From an uncultured Clostridia bacterium (GTDB lineage: Bacteria; Bacillota; Clostridia; Christensenellales; UBA1242): a DNA stretch of 53,029 bases. Where the stretch lies: the NCBI GenBank assembly GCA_944383245.1, contig CALWOU010000007.1, forward strand, positions 1-53,029. The letters run 5' to 3'. Under the pieces are notes generated by a model, which saw nothing but the letters and a program-made list of their open reading frames with translations, did not search any database and was not told the origin of the DNA. Positions 45,201 to 53,029 of this stretch are shown here, piece after piece; within the stretch, counting starts at the first letter, position 1, and every line of letters begins with the position of its first letter. A program made the position numbers and the translations under genes.

Positions 45201-48200
45201 GGTAATCTGCCGATTTATCGTCAACAGTGTTTAGCGCCTCAGTTGCATCGTTTACATCGATTCTAACATAGCCGTATTGATTAACATCATTTGTGTTATC
45301 AAACGCTGTTGAAACATCCATATAGTAAACTTTTCTAAAATAGAATGCCTCAAATGTAACTTTAGCTATTTGTGAACTACCTTGAGAAATGCTTTGATAA
45401 CCATCTGTTAACTGCCAAATCGGTTGATTGTGAGTAGCATAATAACTATTTTCAGCATATTGAGGTATACCGTGATCGTGCTGATTATAAGCGCTCGTTG
45501 TGTAGGCATAACGTGAACCATTTGAAGAAGTCTCGGTATTCGCCCAATAAATCAAAATCTCATATGTCGAATCGAAAATTGGAAGGTCTCCTGTAGGGCA
45601 ATTGTTTGCTAGATAGATATACATTCCGGTTACACCACTTGAATTTACACTTCTTTCATTTGTAACCGCCCTACCATTCACAAACACTTTTCTTAACGCG
45701 TCGTGTCTGCCGTTAGAAATATCACTTTCATAATCTGTTATCACATCGTAAATGTATGACGCATAGTCATTTGCAAATCTATACTTAGCTCTCGAATATG
45801 TTTCATAACCATCCTCATCCTGATATGTGATGAGATAGGTGGATAATGTTGGACTAACAAATAAATAATCCGTATCATCAATCAAAGTGTAATAGTTGTC
45901 CTTATCTTTATACCCCGTTAAATCTACCCTATAAATATTATTAACTTGATGCGGAGATATCGAAAGAGTGTAAGTAGAATAATTGCGATTATAATTACTG
46001 TATAAATTATATGGAATATTATAATAGTTATAAGGAATATTTCCTGTTGAAGGCATAATATAAACACCGGATGCACCCGCTGTGAAATAGCCTAAAGTTG
46101 TGCCAAGGCTAGTGTTTACATAACTAGATGTATTATAATTAGTATTAAACCTTCCTTGCCAAATTCGGTTAGAACTAGTCAATTGAATATTAACCGCTTG
46201 CCAAATTGGAATCATCGTTATAGTTGTGTTTGATGGAACTCCTCCAGCATTTAATTCGTCCAACCTCTCTGCGTACAACGACATATCCGCCAAATCATCA
46301 TTAGATAAGTTGGAGATATAAACAGGTGTTCGACTACTTGAGCAACCCCAAGCACCTCCTTGGTATGTTAGATAATATGTTCTATTATTATATATAAACG
46401 ATATATAATATCCTCTGATTCTATAACCATAATTAAATATGTAATAGTAGTTTCTGTTGCAGTTTGGAAGATTAGTGGCACTTAGTCTCTCAAAATCATC
46501 CCTAGTTCGCATAGACAAGCCTCTATTGTTATATTCACTTGTCATAAATGGATATGCATAAGTTGAACTGTGCCTAATTGTCATATCTAACTCAGTTAAA
46601 TTAGAATCAACATTTATATTAGACCCAGATCCACCCACTCCATAATAATTAGTAGGATTTGATAAGTTGTCCCAAATGCTAGATCCTAAGCCCTCAGTTC
46701 CGTCATTTTCTATATGTAATGTGTATGTGTTAGACCAATATGCAGTTATAAATTTTGCCGGCATATCTCCCCAACTTCCACTAAGCAATTCTGTGACCAC
46801 ATAATATGTGTTGCCATTAAGAGCAGTGAATATGTCAGATACTGTGAAACTCCAATGCCCGTCATACCATTTATCTTGTACCCATTCAGGATATGTTTTT
46901 CCCGGTATTGCATAATATATATCTAAAATTCCCGAATTAGCATCATATGAATAACTCATTCCATTGATAGCATTTCCATTGTAATCTAATATGCTAGCTC
47001 CATCGAATCCAATAATCCAATCTCCAAAATACTTCAAATTGCCACCAACTGAAACTATATCATCTGGCTCAGAATCGGTTAAATCAATATCTCCTGAATT
47101 ATATTGAAATTTAACACTCTTCTCATCATCTAAACCACTCAAGCCATAAATATCTGCCCACATATTCAACGTAAACTTTTCATAATCAGGAGTTATATAA
47201 ACGTGTATCACATCAGCATTATAAACAAACTCATAAGGTATTCCTATGCTAACGTACTCGCCAGCCTCATATATTGTACCATCATCAATTGAATAAGTCC
47301 ATTTAACAGGCTGACTATCCATCCACGGCGGATAAATTATCATTTCAGTTGATTCATTAAATGATCCATTTCTAACATTAAACCCGGTTATTATATAATC
47401 ATCTTCATTTGCATCATACTCATAAATTGGTGACAATATAACATCATTTCTTTGCAAATAAACAACTATAGGATCAATACTTTCCTCACCTTTTGCATCT
47501 TCAATACCACTTACCCCATTAAAATGGAACTGAACTTCTAATGTATCTCTCTCTTTAATAATAGGTTCGAGATAATAATGGTATGTTGGATATATTGTTT
47601 CGTTGAAAGGCTCAAGGGGTAATTGATGTTCGTATACAATTGAAGTTCGTTGTATTAATCTAGATCCGCCCCATTGAACCTGATATTGTAACTGATATTG
47701 AATAGGAATTATTACTTCTACAAACAAAGTAATATGATCCGGTAGATATAGAGAATCGTCGTCATTTGACATAATGTCTAAATCCTTTTGTCCGTTATAT
47801 TCTATTTGTATGTAATAGTCTCCGTTATCATTAAATGAAGTTAATTCATGCACACCCAATCGTGCCATAGTCTTACTATTAGGCTTAAGTTTTGTGCTAA
47901 CTCTTATCTTATATTCAAATTCAGTGCCATCAGCTCCGACATAATTCATAGTTGTTTCATAAATATAGATTTCTTTACCATCTTCTGTATCAATTTGCGT
48001 ATCAACTAAAACATAATCCTCATTGTCTGTTATTTGAACCAAAATCTTAGAATAATCAAATTGATATTCAATAGTTAACGTTGGCAATGTTTCGGTTTCA
48101 TTTACATTAACATAATCTTTGCCAATCAAGTCAGAGTCATTACTCATCCAAATTACTTCATTTGCCGAAACATTATTGCTTAATCTAACAACATCATCTG

Positions 48201-51099
48201 GCGCAATAAACCTTGGAATGCAAAATTGCATATAATAATATTGGGCCGAAGTCCATCCTACGTTCGTATAATTTCCCCAAATTAAATAACCGTATAACGT
48301 ACCAAGCTTAATATTATGCTCGTCATAATGAGTGATTTCATAATTTGTGATTTCTATATCACAATTTTGAATTGCAATATCTTCGCAGAACATTCTTAAC
48401 ACAGGATATCTATAAACGTTAGTGCTAGAGCCAAGATACGTTGGCAAATACCAAAGCGAAGATGAAGATTCATTAAGCTCACAATTCATTCCCCACATTC
48501 GAGAAGGATCACTTCCCCAATTATTAATAGTTAAAGGATCAAAAACTCTATTTGTTCCGTCATAATTGAAAGTGTCCGTTGCACTTTGTGAAATTGAACC
48601 AGTTCGCTGATATCCTTTAAATATTCCAACATTTGTAGGATATTTTGAATGATCACTTAATTCCTCTCCTGATTCAACGTCAACATAGCCTAGCGATGTT
48701 GGCTCAACAGATGAAACATTTGTGTTATATCCGTATCCAACCTGCGGTAATCCCGACTGCACTTGACTATCCGACATATGATAACCATCTTTTACAGTTA
48801 TATTAATTGTATTCCATAAATTAGCTTGATCTACATTAGACGTTTTGCTAATGTTAAATTGAGAAGTGTTTGTGAGCATATTTAAGATTACATACATTTC
48901 ATCAGGTAAATTACCACACTCAAAATCAAAGGCACTACTTATGCCGGTACTCATTTTCCAATATACAGTGTCATCATTAGGAATCTGTTGATCTTCTTCA
49001 TTATCTACAAATGATTCTTCATCAAAATCAAATGGAGCACGAGAATAAATATTTGCTGCATACAAATTAGTATTTGTGCCAGGATCTAAGAAATAATTAA
49101 ATCCGCAACGTTCATAAGACACAGGATGTATATATTTTGCTTGATGGTCGTAATCTATACCAGGATAAGTATAATAAATAGTTCCATTATGTTCAGAGCC
49201 ATAAATCAAGCTTATACCGTTATTGGTTCCATCATAATCATTATCTATTAAAAAATATTCATCATTATAGCCCAAATTTCCTCCAAACATATGGCTAAGT
49301 CCAGCTGTTAGAAAGCCTCCATAAAACGGATGTGAAGAAAAATATACTGGTGAGTAATCATTATAAGCAGTTGAAAATATTTTTTCATTTCCTAAGTATC
49401 CACCATTTTGATTTATAGTACAAGATGGGGATGCATAAAAATTTTTAATTACATATGGTCTCATTTCCGGCTCTTGACCTGAATTTTTTGTACCATTTCC
49501 AAAATTTAAAACATCGTTATTCACACTTTCAATGAATTCAAATTTCACTCCAGTGTCTTCATTACGATCAAAATATTTTAAAATTGCATCTATTCCTTTC
49601 AAAACCAACTGGCTTAGACTAAAACCCGGCATCTCTAAATACATGCGTTTTAACTCGTAAACATAATTATAAGCATGAGGATCCAAAACTGTATAATCAA
49701 CTCCTGGATAAGAGGTAAAATTATTATGTAAAGATATGCTCTGCCTATTAATCATAGATATTCCAAGCAATCCGCCAAAATAAATTCCATGAAAATTAGT
49801 ACTGGTATTAAAAGATGGCATACCAGTTGCAGTATATACACCGTCATCTGTTATAAAATTTAGATTACCAATATTATCACGACCAGCAGTTCTAATTTGC
49901 AAATAGCCATCCTTGCCGTTAAAAGTATACTCAGAGATTCTACTATATACATGTTTCAATTGGATATTCTCTTCGCCGATATAATATGATGCACCGATTT
50001 CTATATTTCCACAACTAATTCCAACAATACCTCCAAAATTGACAAAAAAGCCATTATCTGTAATTGTAACATTTTCTGTTTGAACTGCGGAATTTTTAAT
50101 GATTAATTTTATATTTTCTCTATTGTTAGTATTGTCCCCAATCGAAGAAGAGTCTGGATCACCCACCTGATTATAATTGCTACCATCACCGATATAACAT
50201 CCAACCAAACCACCAGCACTTTGTTTATCCATTGTGTTTGCACAAGAATAAGACAAATCTACTCCTAACAAGTACTGGGAAGATCTTACTTCTTGTGCTG
50301 CAAATCCATATTGATTATCAATATAAATCAAACCATCAGATTCATCAAGATTTATTGTTAAACCTACAGACATGCAATTTTCTATTGTTGTATTGCCTTT
50401 TGCGGCTCCAACTAACGACCCAATAGCATTAGTCAAAGCAGGTGTTATATCTGCTTTAAAATTATTACCATAAACTGACGCATTGCTTGTCATATCAATT
50501 GTTGTATTATTAAGCATTAAGTCTTTAATGCTGGCATTATCCACGTAGCCGAATAATCCTAATGCTGTTGCAACATCATAATAATCTAAATTTGCTATCA
50601 TTCTTGAAGTATTAGTATATCCAAGAAATATTGGACCGTTAGAAGAAATAACAAAATTTTCAATTTTTAAATTTGAGATTATATGCCCGTTTCCGTCAAA
50701 TGTTCCTTGAAATGAGTTTAATTCAAAGTTGTTCCTAAAACCATACGAATAGCCAATCGGAATCCAGCTATCTATGCTTGACATATCAATATCTGCCATT
50801 AATGTTACTGTGTATTGTTTAGTCATATTGCCACTTGTGTCATAGTCTGCATATGAATAACCATTATTAACATTGTCGCGAAATCTCACTAAATCGTCTA
50901 AATCATATATAGCCAAACCTTCATAACTATCAGGGCTTATTGGAGTGGTATTAGATGAAGAAACAACTGCAGATGAGGAGGATGTGCTCTCTATGGCCGC
51001 CACAGAATTAAAAACAGATGTTGAAACAAGTGCGCCACAGATTGTGGAAAGAATCACAATTGCACTAATAATTATTTTTTTTATGGCTAATTTAGTCAT
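42223..51099 (-). CDS. Giant secreted protein (2958 residues) with a GLUG-like N-terminal region
   Basis: The largest gene, 17 per cent of the window. A Sec signal peptide is clear (KKIIISAIVILSTICGALVSTSVFNSVAA), followed by a Ser-rich segment. Residues of about 100-450 resemble the GLUG type of repeat: GTFDGNGHIISNLKI, then recurrent GSLVGAA, AGGLVGCY, GGIVGIS and GGLLGIS turns, suggestive of a beta-helix. The rest, about 2400 residues, is beta-rich, heavy in Tyr, Asn and Asp, with many loosely similar segments. I see no LPXTG motif, SLH domain, choline-binding repeat or C-terminal membrane helix, so it may be fully secreted or held non-covalently. An AGGGGG site precedes the ATG. Function unknown; an adhesin or cell-surface role is inferred from size and secretion. 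Confidence 0.85.
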   Translation of the reverse strand: MTKLAIKKIIISAIVILSTICGALVSTSVFNSVAAIESTSSSSAVVSSSNTTPISPDSYEGLAIYDLDDLVRFRDNVNNGYSYADYDTSGNMTKQYTVTLMADIDMSSIDSWIPIGYSYGFRNNFELNSFQGTFDGNGHIISNLKIENFVISSNGPIFLGYTNTSRMIANLDYYDVATALGLFGYVDNASIKDLMLNNTTIDMTSNASVYGNNFKADITPALTNAIGSLVGAAKGNTTIENCMSVGLTINLDESDGLIYIDNQYGFAAQEVRSSQYLLGVDLSYSCANTMDKQSAGGLVGCYIGDGSNYNQVGDPDSSSIGDNTNNRENIKLIIKNSAVQTENVTITDNGFFVNFGGIVGISCGNIEIGASYYIGEENIQLKHVYSRISEYTFNGKDGYLQIRTAGRDNIGNLNFITDDGVYTATGMPSFNTSTNFHGIYFGGLLGISMINRQSISLHNNFTSYPGVDYTVLDPHAYNYVYELKRMYLEMPGFSLSQLVLKGIDAILKYFDRNEDTGVKFEFIESVNNDVLNFGNGTKNSGQEPEMRPYVIKNFYASPSCTINQNGGYLGNEKIFSTAYNDYSPVYFSSHPFYGGFLTAGLSHMFGGNLGYNDEYFLIDNDYDGTNNGISLIYGSEHNGTIYYTYPGIDYDHQAKYIHPVSYERCGFNYFLDPGTNTNLYAANIYSRAPFDFDEESFVDNEEDQQIPNDDTVYWKMSTGISSAFDFECGNLPDEMYVILNMLTNTSQFNISKTSNVDQANLWNTINITVKDGYHMSDSQVQSGLPQVGYGYNTNVSSVEPTSLGYVDVESGEELSDHSKYPTNVGIFKGYQRTGSISQSATDTFNYDGTNRVFDPLTINNWGSDPSRMWGMNCELNESSSSLWYLPTYLGSSTNVYRYPVLRMFCEDIAIQNCDIEITNYEITHYDEHNIKLGTLYGYLIWGNYTNVGWTSAQYYYMQFCIPRFIAPDDVVRLSNNVSANEVIWMSNDSDLIGKDYVNVNETETLPTLTIEYQFDYSKILVQITDNEDYVLVDTQIDTEDGKEIYIYETTMNYVGADGTEFEYKIRVSTKLKPNSKTMARLGVHELTSFNDNGDYYIQIEYNGQKDLDIMSNDDDSLYLPDHITLFVEVIIPIQYQLQYQVQWGGSRLIQRTSIVYEHQLPLEPFNETIYPTYHYYLEPIIKERDTLEVQFHFNGVSGIEDAKGEESIDPIVVYLQRNDVILSPIYEYDANEDDYIITGFNVRNGSFNESTEMIIYPPWMDSQPVKWTYSIDDGTIYEAGEYVSIGIPYEFVYNADVIHVYITPDYEKFTLNMWADIYGLSGLDDEKSVKFQYNSGDIDLTDSEPDDIVSVGGNLKYFGDWIIGFDGASILDYNGNAINGMSYSYDANSGILDIYYAIPGKTYPEWVQDKWYDGHWSFTVSDIFTALNGNTYYVVTELLSGSWGDMPAKFITAYWSNTYTLHIENDGTEGLGSSIWDNLSNPTNYYGVGGSGSNINVDSNLTELDMTIRHSSTYAYPFMTSEYNNRGLSMRTRDDFERLSATNLPNCNRNYYYIFNYGYRIRGYYISFIYNNRTYYLTYQGGAWGCSSSRTPVYISNLSNDDLADMSLYAERLDELNAGGVPSNTTITMIPIWQAVNIQLTSSNRIWQGRFNTNYNTSSYVNTSLGTTLGYFTAGASGVYIMPSTGNIPYNYYNIPYNLYSNYNRNYSTYTLSISPHQVNNIYRVDLTGYKDKDNYYTLIDDTDYLFVSPTLSTYLITYQDEDGYETYSRAKYRFANDYASYIYDVITDYESDISNGRHDALRKVFVNGRAVTNERSVNSSGVTGMYIYLANNCPTGDLPIFDSTYEILIYWANTETSSNGSRYAYTTSAYNQHDHGIPQYAENSYYATHNQPIWQLTDGYQSISQGSSQIAKVTFEAFYFRKVYYMDVSTAFDNTNDVNQYGYVRIDVNDATEALNTVDDKSADYLVIYLNDGMKYYDVTGMSFSSIADINFNRLTELDELPVYAGCDVTITAYDQSKDSRAMLTGYYFDQIGYKYGEIASNRDVFDSTAYSHSATAEEIDSENMDTGDHINVTVYFDYVNYNLSIRMETGDRTEGTFVVTYRNGAVSGSLTTASLTGLNVNNTVQITYRALSGYEFDDVAFSLLLNGREIELLSYNELKSAGSQTYVLTLDADWLYNIYYINFDTTFSIENTNLGTIQLNTDEIEFDYYVKLINGETNEELENRLLDTWQISDDTVSLANAFTNNGDMGYVIRINGEYYAATYSYAYLPRNPSNMTNHYQSYNFLLTELPNREYSISTDLLSYMTLSTIYEILDEDLRDIYMVVVVRKIVTIQFEVSEVTHDPDGERVVTITNGNSNSKQITVSSNYNTIGTIYSYVGQQNTISLTYNQNMYEGATYTYNDLQIDSSFVATVDGTIIIEFIPKPLNVRVEYYVNDSLQSDISDKLDIEFNHANEVYYCTESNHTDGQIQIIFTQKTQDYDLYIYINDVNQISSYNINTPHVINYRVTRSDVELGEIYIKVVEVEHNNEEITIEFALVDSKLSLPSDNFGSYTVIINDVAVESADSYRVYEGRKLQIQIDLNTGYTYYGVMHNNGLITSLELSDDNIITITTSFTENDGGRYRIYLNKTRINAELRMVGDTHRIYTMDANQSEGDGIVKTTSQDGSVVRLSNLYVGKIITFTRLQDDKYQQLNYYYYVITTSNETIYQTIEGNTLAITSSLLNNIEGDLIIYVNTTNKYMVDLQVIEGSDYANIDYEQFYTNGNFVYFTEGTVIPFIITTIEEGRYDIVVTGDLQCTGDDINTKFTITKDMTIRVSITPKVYNTDDVTEYVFMEISDLENNDPQLVGEEDRNPIMSSNQTYNQEAYVRIDMNLSDRVLYIVKFTCEDIEFTLNLETNEMTANGEFTYENNVLTINSRTYRISITDNLLEISYTSHGDIQLELTYKSVKLIYPAGSND

Positions 51100-51141
51100 A
51101 TTTCCCCCTAAATTAAAAATTTAGATAAATCTTTTGATAGT

Positions 51142-51170
51142 ATTTTACCACTTTCGACACATTTTTACAA
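51142..51170 (-). promoter_or_regulatory. Promoter of the giant secreted-protein gene
   Basis: TTGTAA (51165-51170), a 17-nt spacer ending in TGG, and TAAAAT (51142-51147). Confidence 0.65.
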
Positions 51171-51245
51171 ACTTTTTAATAAACTTTTTTACATTTATAT
51201 AAAAATTTATTGCTTAAAAATTTTAAATTTAATTTTTATATTAAC

Positions 51246-51274
51246 TTGACAAGTTTTTTTTTAAGTGATACACT
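51246..51274 (+). promoter_or_regulatory. Promoter of the divergent lipoprotein gene
   Basis: TTGACA (51246-51251) and TACACT (51269-51274) with 17 nt between them. Transcription starts near 51281, ahead of the AAGGAG site at 51297-51302. Confidence 0.8.
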
Positions 51275-51308
51275 AAAAATAACATTAATTAAATTTAAGG
51301 AGAATTAT

Positions 51309-52316
51309 ATGAGTTTATTCAAAAAATTGAGCGAAAAATTAAAAGAAGTATCCGCTAAAGATGCATTGAGCGAAAAATTAAAAAAAGTATCCGCTAAAGG
51401 CGCAATTGGATTGGTGCTCGCCTCTGCTATTACCCTAGCAGGATGTGATTTCGGCGCAAATGTGGATAATAACAATAACCAAGGCATTGGAGACTCTCAG
51501 GGTGAAATTGAATTGCCAAATGAAAAACCTAATGAAAGTGAGAATGAGCACACTTTTAGCAAACTCACACTTGATATGCTAAATGATGAATATTATCAAA
51601 ATTTAATTGAAGAAAGAAAAACTGATCCTAATTCAACATTGTATAAGTTTCAGCCTATTCCATATGGTTTTATAGAAAGTGAAGGTTATGATAATACAGT
51701 ACTACCTTCAACGCAATTAATTTACACAAATAATCAAAACGGCAATGATATTTATCTCAATGTACGGTTTCATTTTCAAATGACAACCCCTTATTATGCC
51801 TACACAACTTTAAAATATACATTGACTGATGAAGAAATGGCAGACTTTAAATATTTTAATGAAAATAACTATTATGAATCAGCGCTATTTATTCAAAATT
51901 TATCTTACAAAAAAGAAGCCGAGGTGATTGATAATGCAAAAATTGTACTCGGCACTAAAAATAGAATTGACAGGTATATAAATGGGTCTGAAGAACTTAA
52001 TTTAAATAATGGTGAAAATCAAACAAATATAGAATACCAAGGTTATAGTGATGGTCTGTTATATTTTAATATTTATTCTTACAATTTAGATAAAAATAGT
52101 GATAATTGCACAGTGCGCCAAATAAAATTAAAGCCAACTGAAATTGATAAGGTTGAATTTAGATATGATGACGTTTGTTACTATCCTTATGAAACAACAA
52201 TTGCATCGCAAGAGGCTTTGGATGAATATTTGAATAATTACACCACTGTAACCTGCTATAATCCTGTCGGAACTAATTTCCTAGTTGATGAATTAAATAA
52301 CGAAAACACCAAATAA
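51309..52316 (+). CDS. Lipoprotein with a duplicated N-terminal segment
   Basis: A 335-residue protein read from the ATG at 51309, which has AAGGAG 6 nt upstream; the frame is open upstream, but that part lies across the promoter. A 13-residue segment LSEKLKEVSAKDA is duplicated as LSEKLKKVSAKGA before a hydrophobic helix and a lipobox (ASAITLAGC), so the n-region of the signal is unusually long (about 32 residues). After Cys46 comes an acidic Asn/Glu linker, then a folded domain of about 250 residues rich in Tyr and Asn. I do not recognise the family. It is divergent from the giant secreted protein, with only 209 nt between them. Confidence 0.8.
   Translation: MSLFKKLSEKLKEVSAKDALSEKLKKVSAKGAIGLVLASAITLAGCDFGANVDNNNNQGIGDSQGEIELPNEKPNESENEHTFSKLTLDMLNDEYYQNLIEERKTDPNSTLYKFQPIPYGFIESEGYDNTVLPSTQLIYTNNQNGNDIYLNVRFHFQMTTPYYAYTTLKYTLTDEEMADFKYFNENNYYESALFIQNLSYKKEAEVIDNAKIVLGTKNRIDRYINGSEELNLNNGENQTNIEYQGYSDGLLYFNIYSYNLDKNSDNCTVRQIKLKPTEIDKVEFRYDDVCYYPYETTIASQEALDEYLNNYTTVTCYNPVGTNFLVDELNNENTK
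51327..51404 (+). repeat. 39-bp tandem duplication in the lipoprotein signal region
   Basis: The 39-bp unit at 51327-51365 is repeated at 51366-51404 with only a few base changes, giving two changed residues (E to K and D to G). It is in phase with the codons. Confidence 0.95.
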
Positions 52317-52449
52317 TTAGAGTCACGTATTAACAATAAAAATTACAAAATAAATTTATATACTAAAAATAGAAACAAGAAAGTTAAATATACATATCAA
52401 AAATAGAAATTGCTAATAATTAGATTCATATAATTAAAGTTATAAAAAC

Positions 52450-52496
52450 AAGCCAATGGCACTTTGAAGTTCACTTCATTTGCCCTTGGCTTTTTT
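52450..52496. terminator. Terminator downstream of the lipoprotein gene, possibly bidirectional
   Basis: The stem AAGCCAATGGCA/TGCCCTTGGCTT (52450-52461 with 52481-52492, one mismatch) has an inner TGAAG/CTTCA stem and T residues at 52491-52496. In the opposite direction U residues also follow, so it may also serve the gene ending at 52547. Confidence 0.8.
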
Positions 52497-52546
52497 ATTT
52501 ATCTATTTTGCTTTATATTTTTATTATCTAATTGTTTAATTAAACT

Positions 52547-53029
52547 TTAATCATTATTTTTATCTTTATTATCTGCTGAATTGTTAGTGATATTTATATT
52601 TTTATTGTTTAATGAGTTTTCTGATATTTTATCTTTATTGTTAGTTGAAGTATCAACAGTTGCTTGCGGTTTGTTTTCGGTGGTTGTTGACAATTCTGTT
52701 ATATTGGTATCTTCTTGTTGGTTGTTTTGCTCTATTGATAGCGGTTTAGTGCTAATAGTGGTTTGCTCTTCGGTTTTAACATTGTTTTTTTGTTGAGTGT
52801 TTTGTTCAATTGATAAGGGTTCGGTGGTGGTTACTTGTGCGGTTTCGGTGGTTAGTTGTGGTTTAGTGATATTAGCGGATTGTTGTTCGGTGGTGGTTTC
52901 TTGGGCATTTTTGGTCGTTAAGGTTGGGGTTTGTGAGGTTTGGGGTTTTCGCCTGAAGATTTTGTTTATGATTATGTCAATTTTTGATTTATATTTAACA
53001 CTGAGATAGAATAAAACAATCATTAGGAC
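52547..53029 (-). CDS. Thr/Gln/Asn-rich protein, probably cut by the window edge
   Basis: At least 158 residues are visible. It begins (or continues from outside) with a hydrophobic stretch MIVLFYLSV and a basic KYKSKIDIIINKIFRRK, then a long tail of Thr, Gln, Asn and Glu with repeated segments such as KPLSIEQNNQQ and EPLSIEQNTQQ. The codons between the ATG at 53023 and the window edge are open in frame and no ribosome site is visible. The gene therefore probably starts further upstream, with a fuller membrane segment. Function unknown. Confidence 0.45.
   Translation of the reverse strand, partial: VLMIVLFYLSVKYKSKIDIIINKIFRRKPQTSQTPTLTTKNAQETTTEQQSANITKPQLTTETAQVTTTEPLSIEQNTQQKNNVKTEEQTTISTKPLSIEQNNQQEDTNITELSTTTENKPQATVDTSTNNKDKISENSLNNKNINITNNSADNKDKNND

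Noticed and set aside
52581..53009. Two Val/Cys-rich plus-strand frames opposite the Thr/Gln-rich gene
   Set aside because: They are complements of Thr, Asn and Gln codons and have no ribosome site.

Overview
The window is a block of chromosome from a low-GC, spore-forming Firmicute (Bacillota), probably an uncultured clostridial or related lineage. The evidence is the AT-rich intergenic DNA, Shine-Dalgarno sites of the AGGAGG type, a spoVAC-spoVAD-spoVAE cluster with a yunB-like gene, RNase Y, the folate-type trmFO, hslVU, and gene orders shared with Bacillus subtilis. Almost every gene is on the minus strand. Only two lipoprotein genes (8671-10677 and 51309-52316) are on the plus strand. 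I see no CRISPR array, insertion sequence, phage module or rRNA.

Layout by position. 1-5304: tRNA-Trp, a nucleoside phosphorylase, rny, thiI and a cysteine desulfurase. 5529-10677: sporulation genes (yunB-like, spoVAE, spoVAD, spoVAC) and a divergent Asn-rich lipoprotein. 10855-17328: efp, then the translation/transcription operon rimP-nusA-ylxR-ylxQ-infB-rbfA-truB. 17527-22881: a PolC-like protein reduced to N-terminal, OB and exonuclease parts, then rseP, cdsA, uppS and frr. 23296-27240: a sigma-like protein with five helicase-associated (HA) repeats, tsf, a small membrane protein and rpsB. 27683-30486: a DUF1292 gene, ruvX, two tandem sigma-like genes and a small membrane protein. 30713-33845: an IscU-like protein with unusual cysteines, iscS, a thioredoxin and a TcdA-like E1 enzyme. 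33883-42052: hslU, hslV, trmFO, topA, dprA and comM. 42223-53029: a 2958-residue secreted protein, a divergent lipoprotein and a Thr/Gln-rich gene cut by the window edge.

How it works together. The core matches the classical rpsB-tsf-(pyrH)-frr-uppS-cdsA-(dxr)-rseP-(proS)-polC-rimP-nusA-infB-rbfA-truB order, but pyrH, dxr and proS are absent from their usual slots and polC is replaced by a short exonuclease-type protein. The second classical block, dprA-topA-trmFO-(xerC/codV)-hslV-hslU, is present without the recombinase. Many promoters are readable as TTGACA-like -35, 16-17 nt spacer and TGn-TAnnnT. Several sit so close to the start codon that the mRNA should be leaderless.

The most unusual content is a set of three sigma-factor-like proteins scattered among housekeeping genes. 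One carries five tandem HA repeats, a proposed DNA-binding module normally attached to helicases. The PHP-less and polymerase-less PolC relative and the IscU homologue with displaced cysteines are the next most interesting. All functional calls are from reading the sequence; no database search was run.
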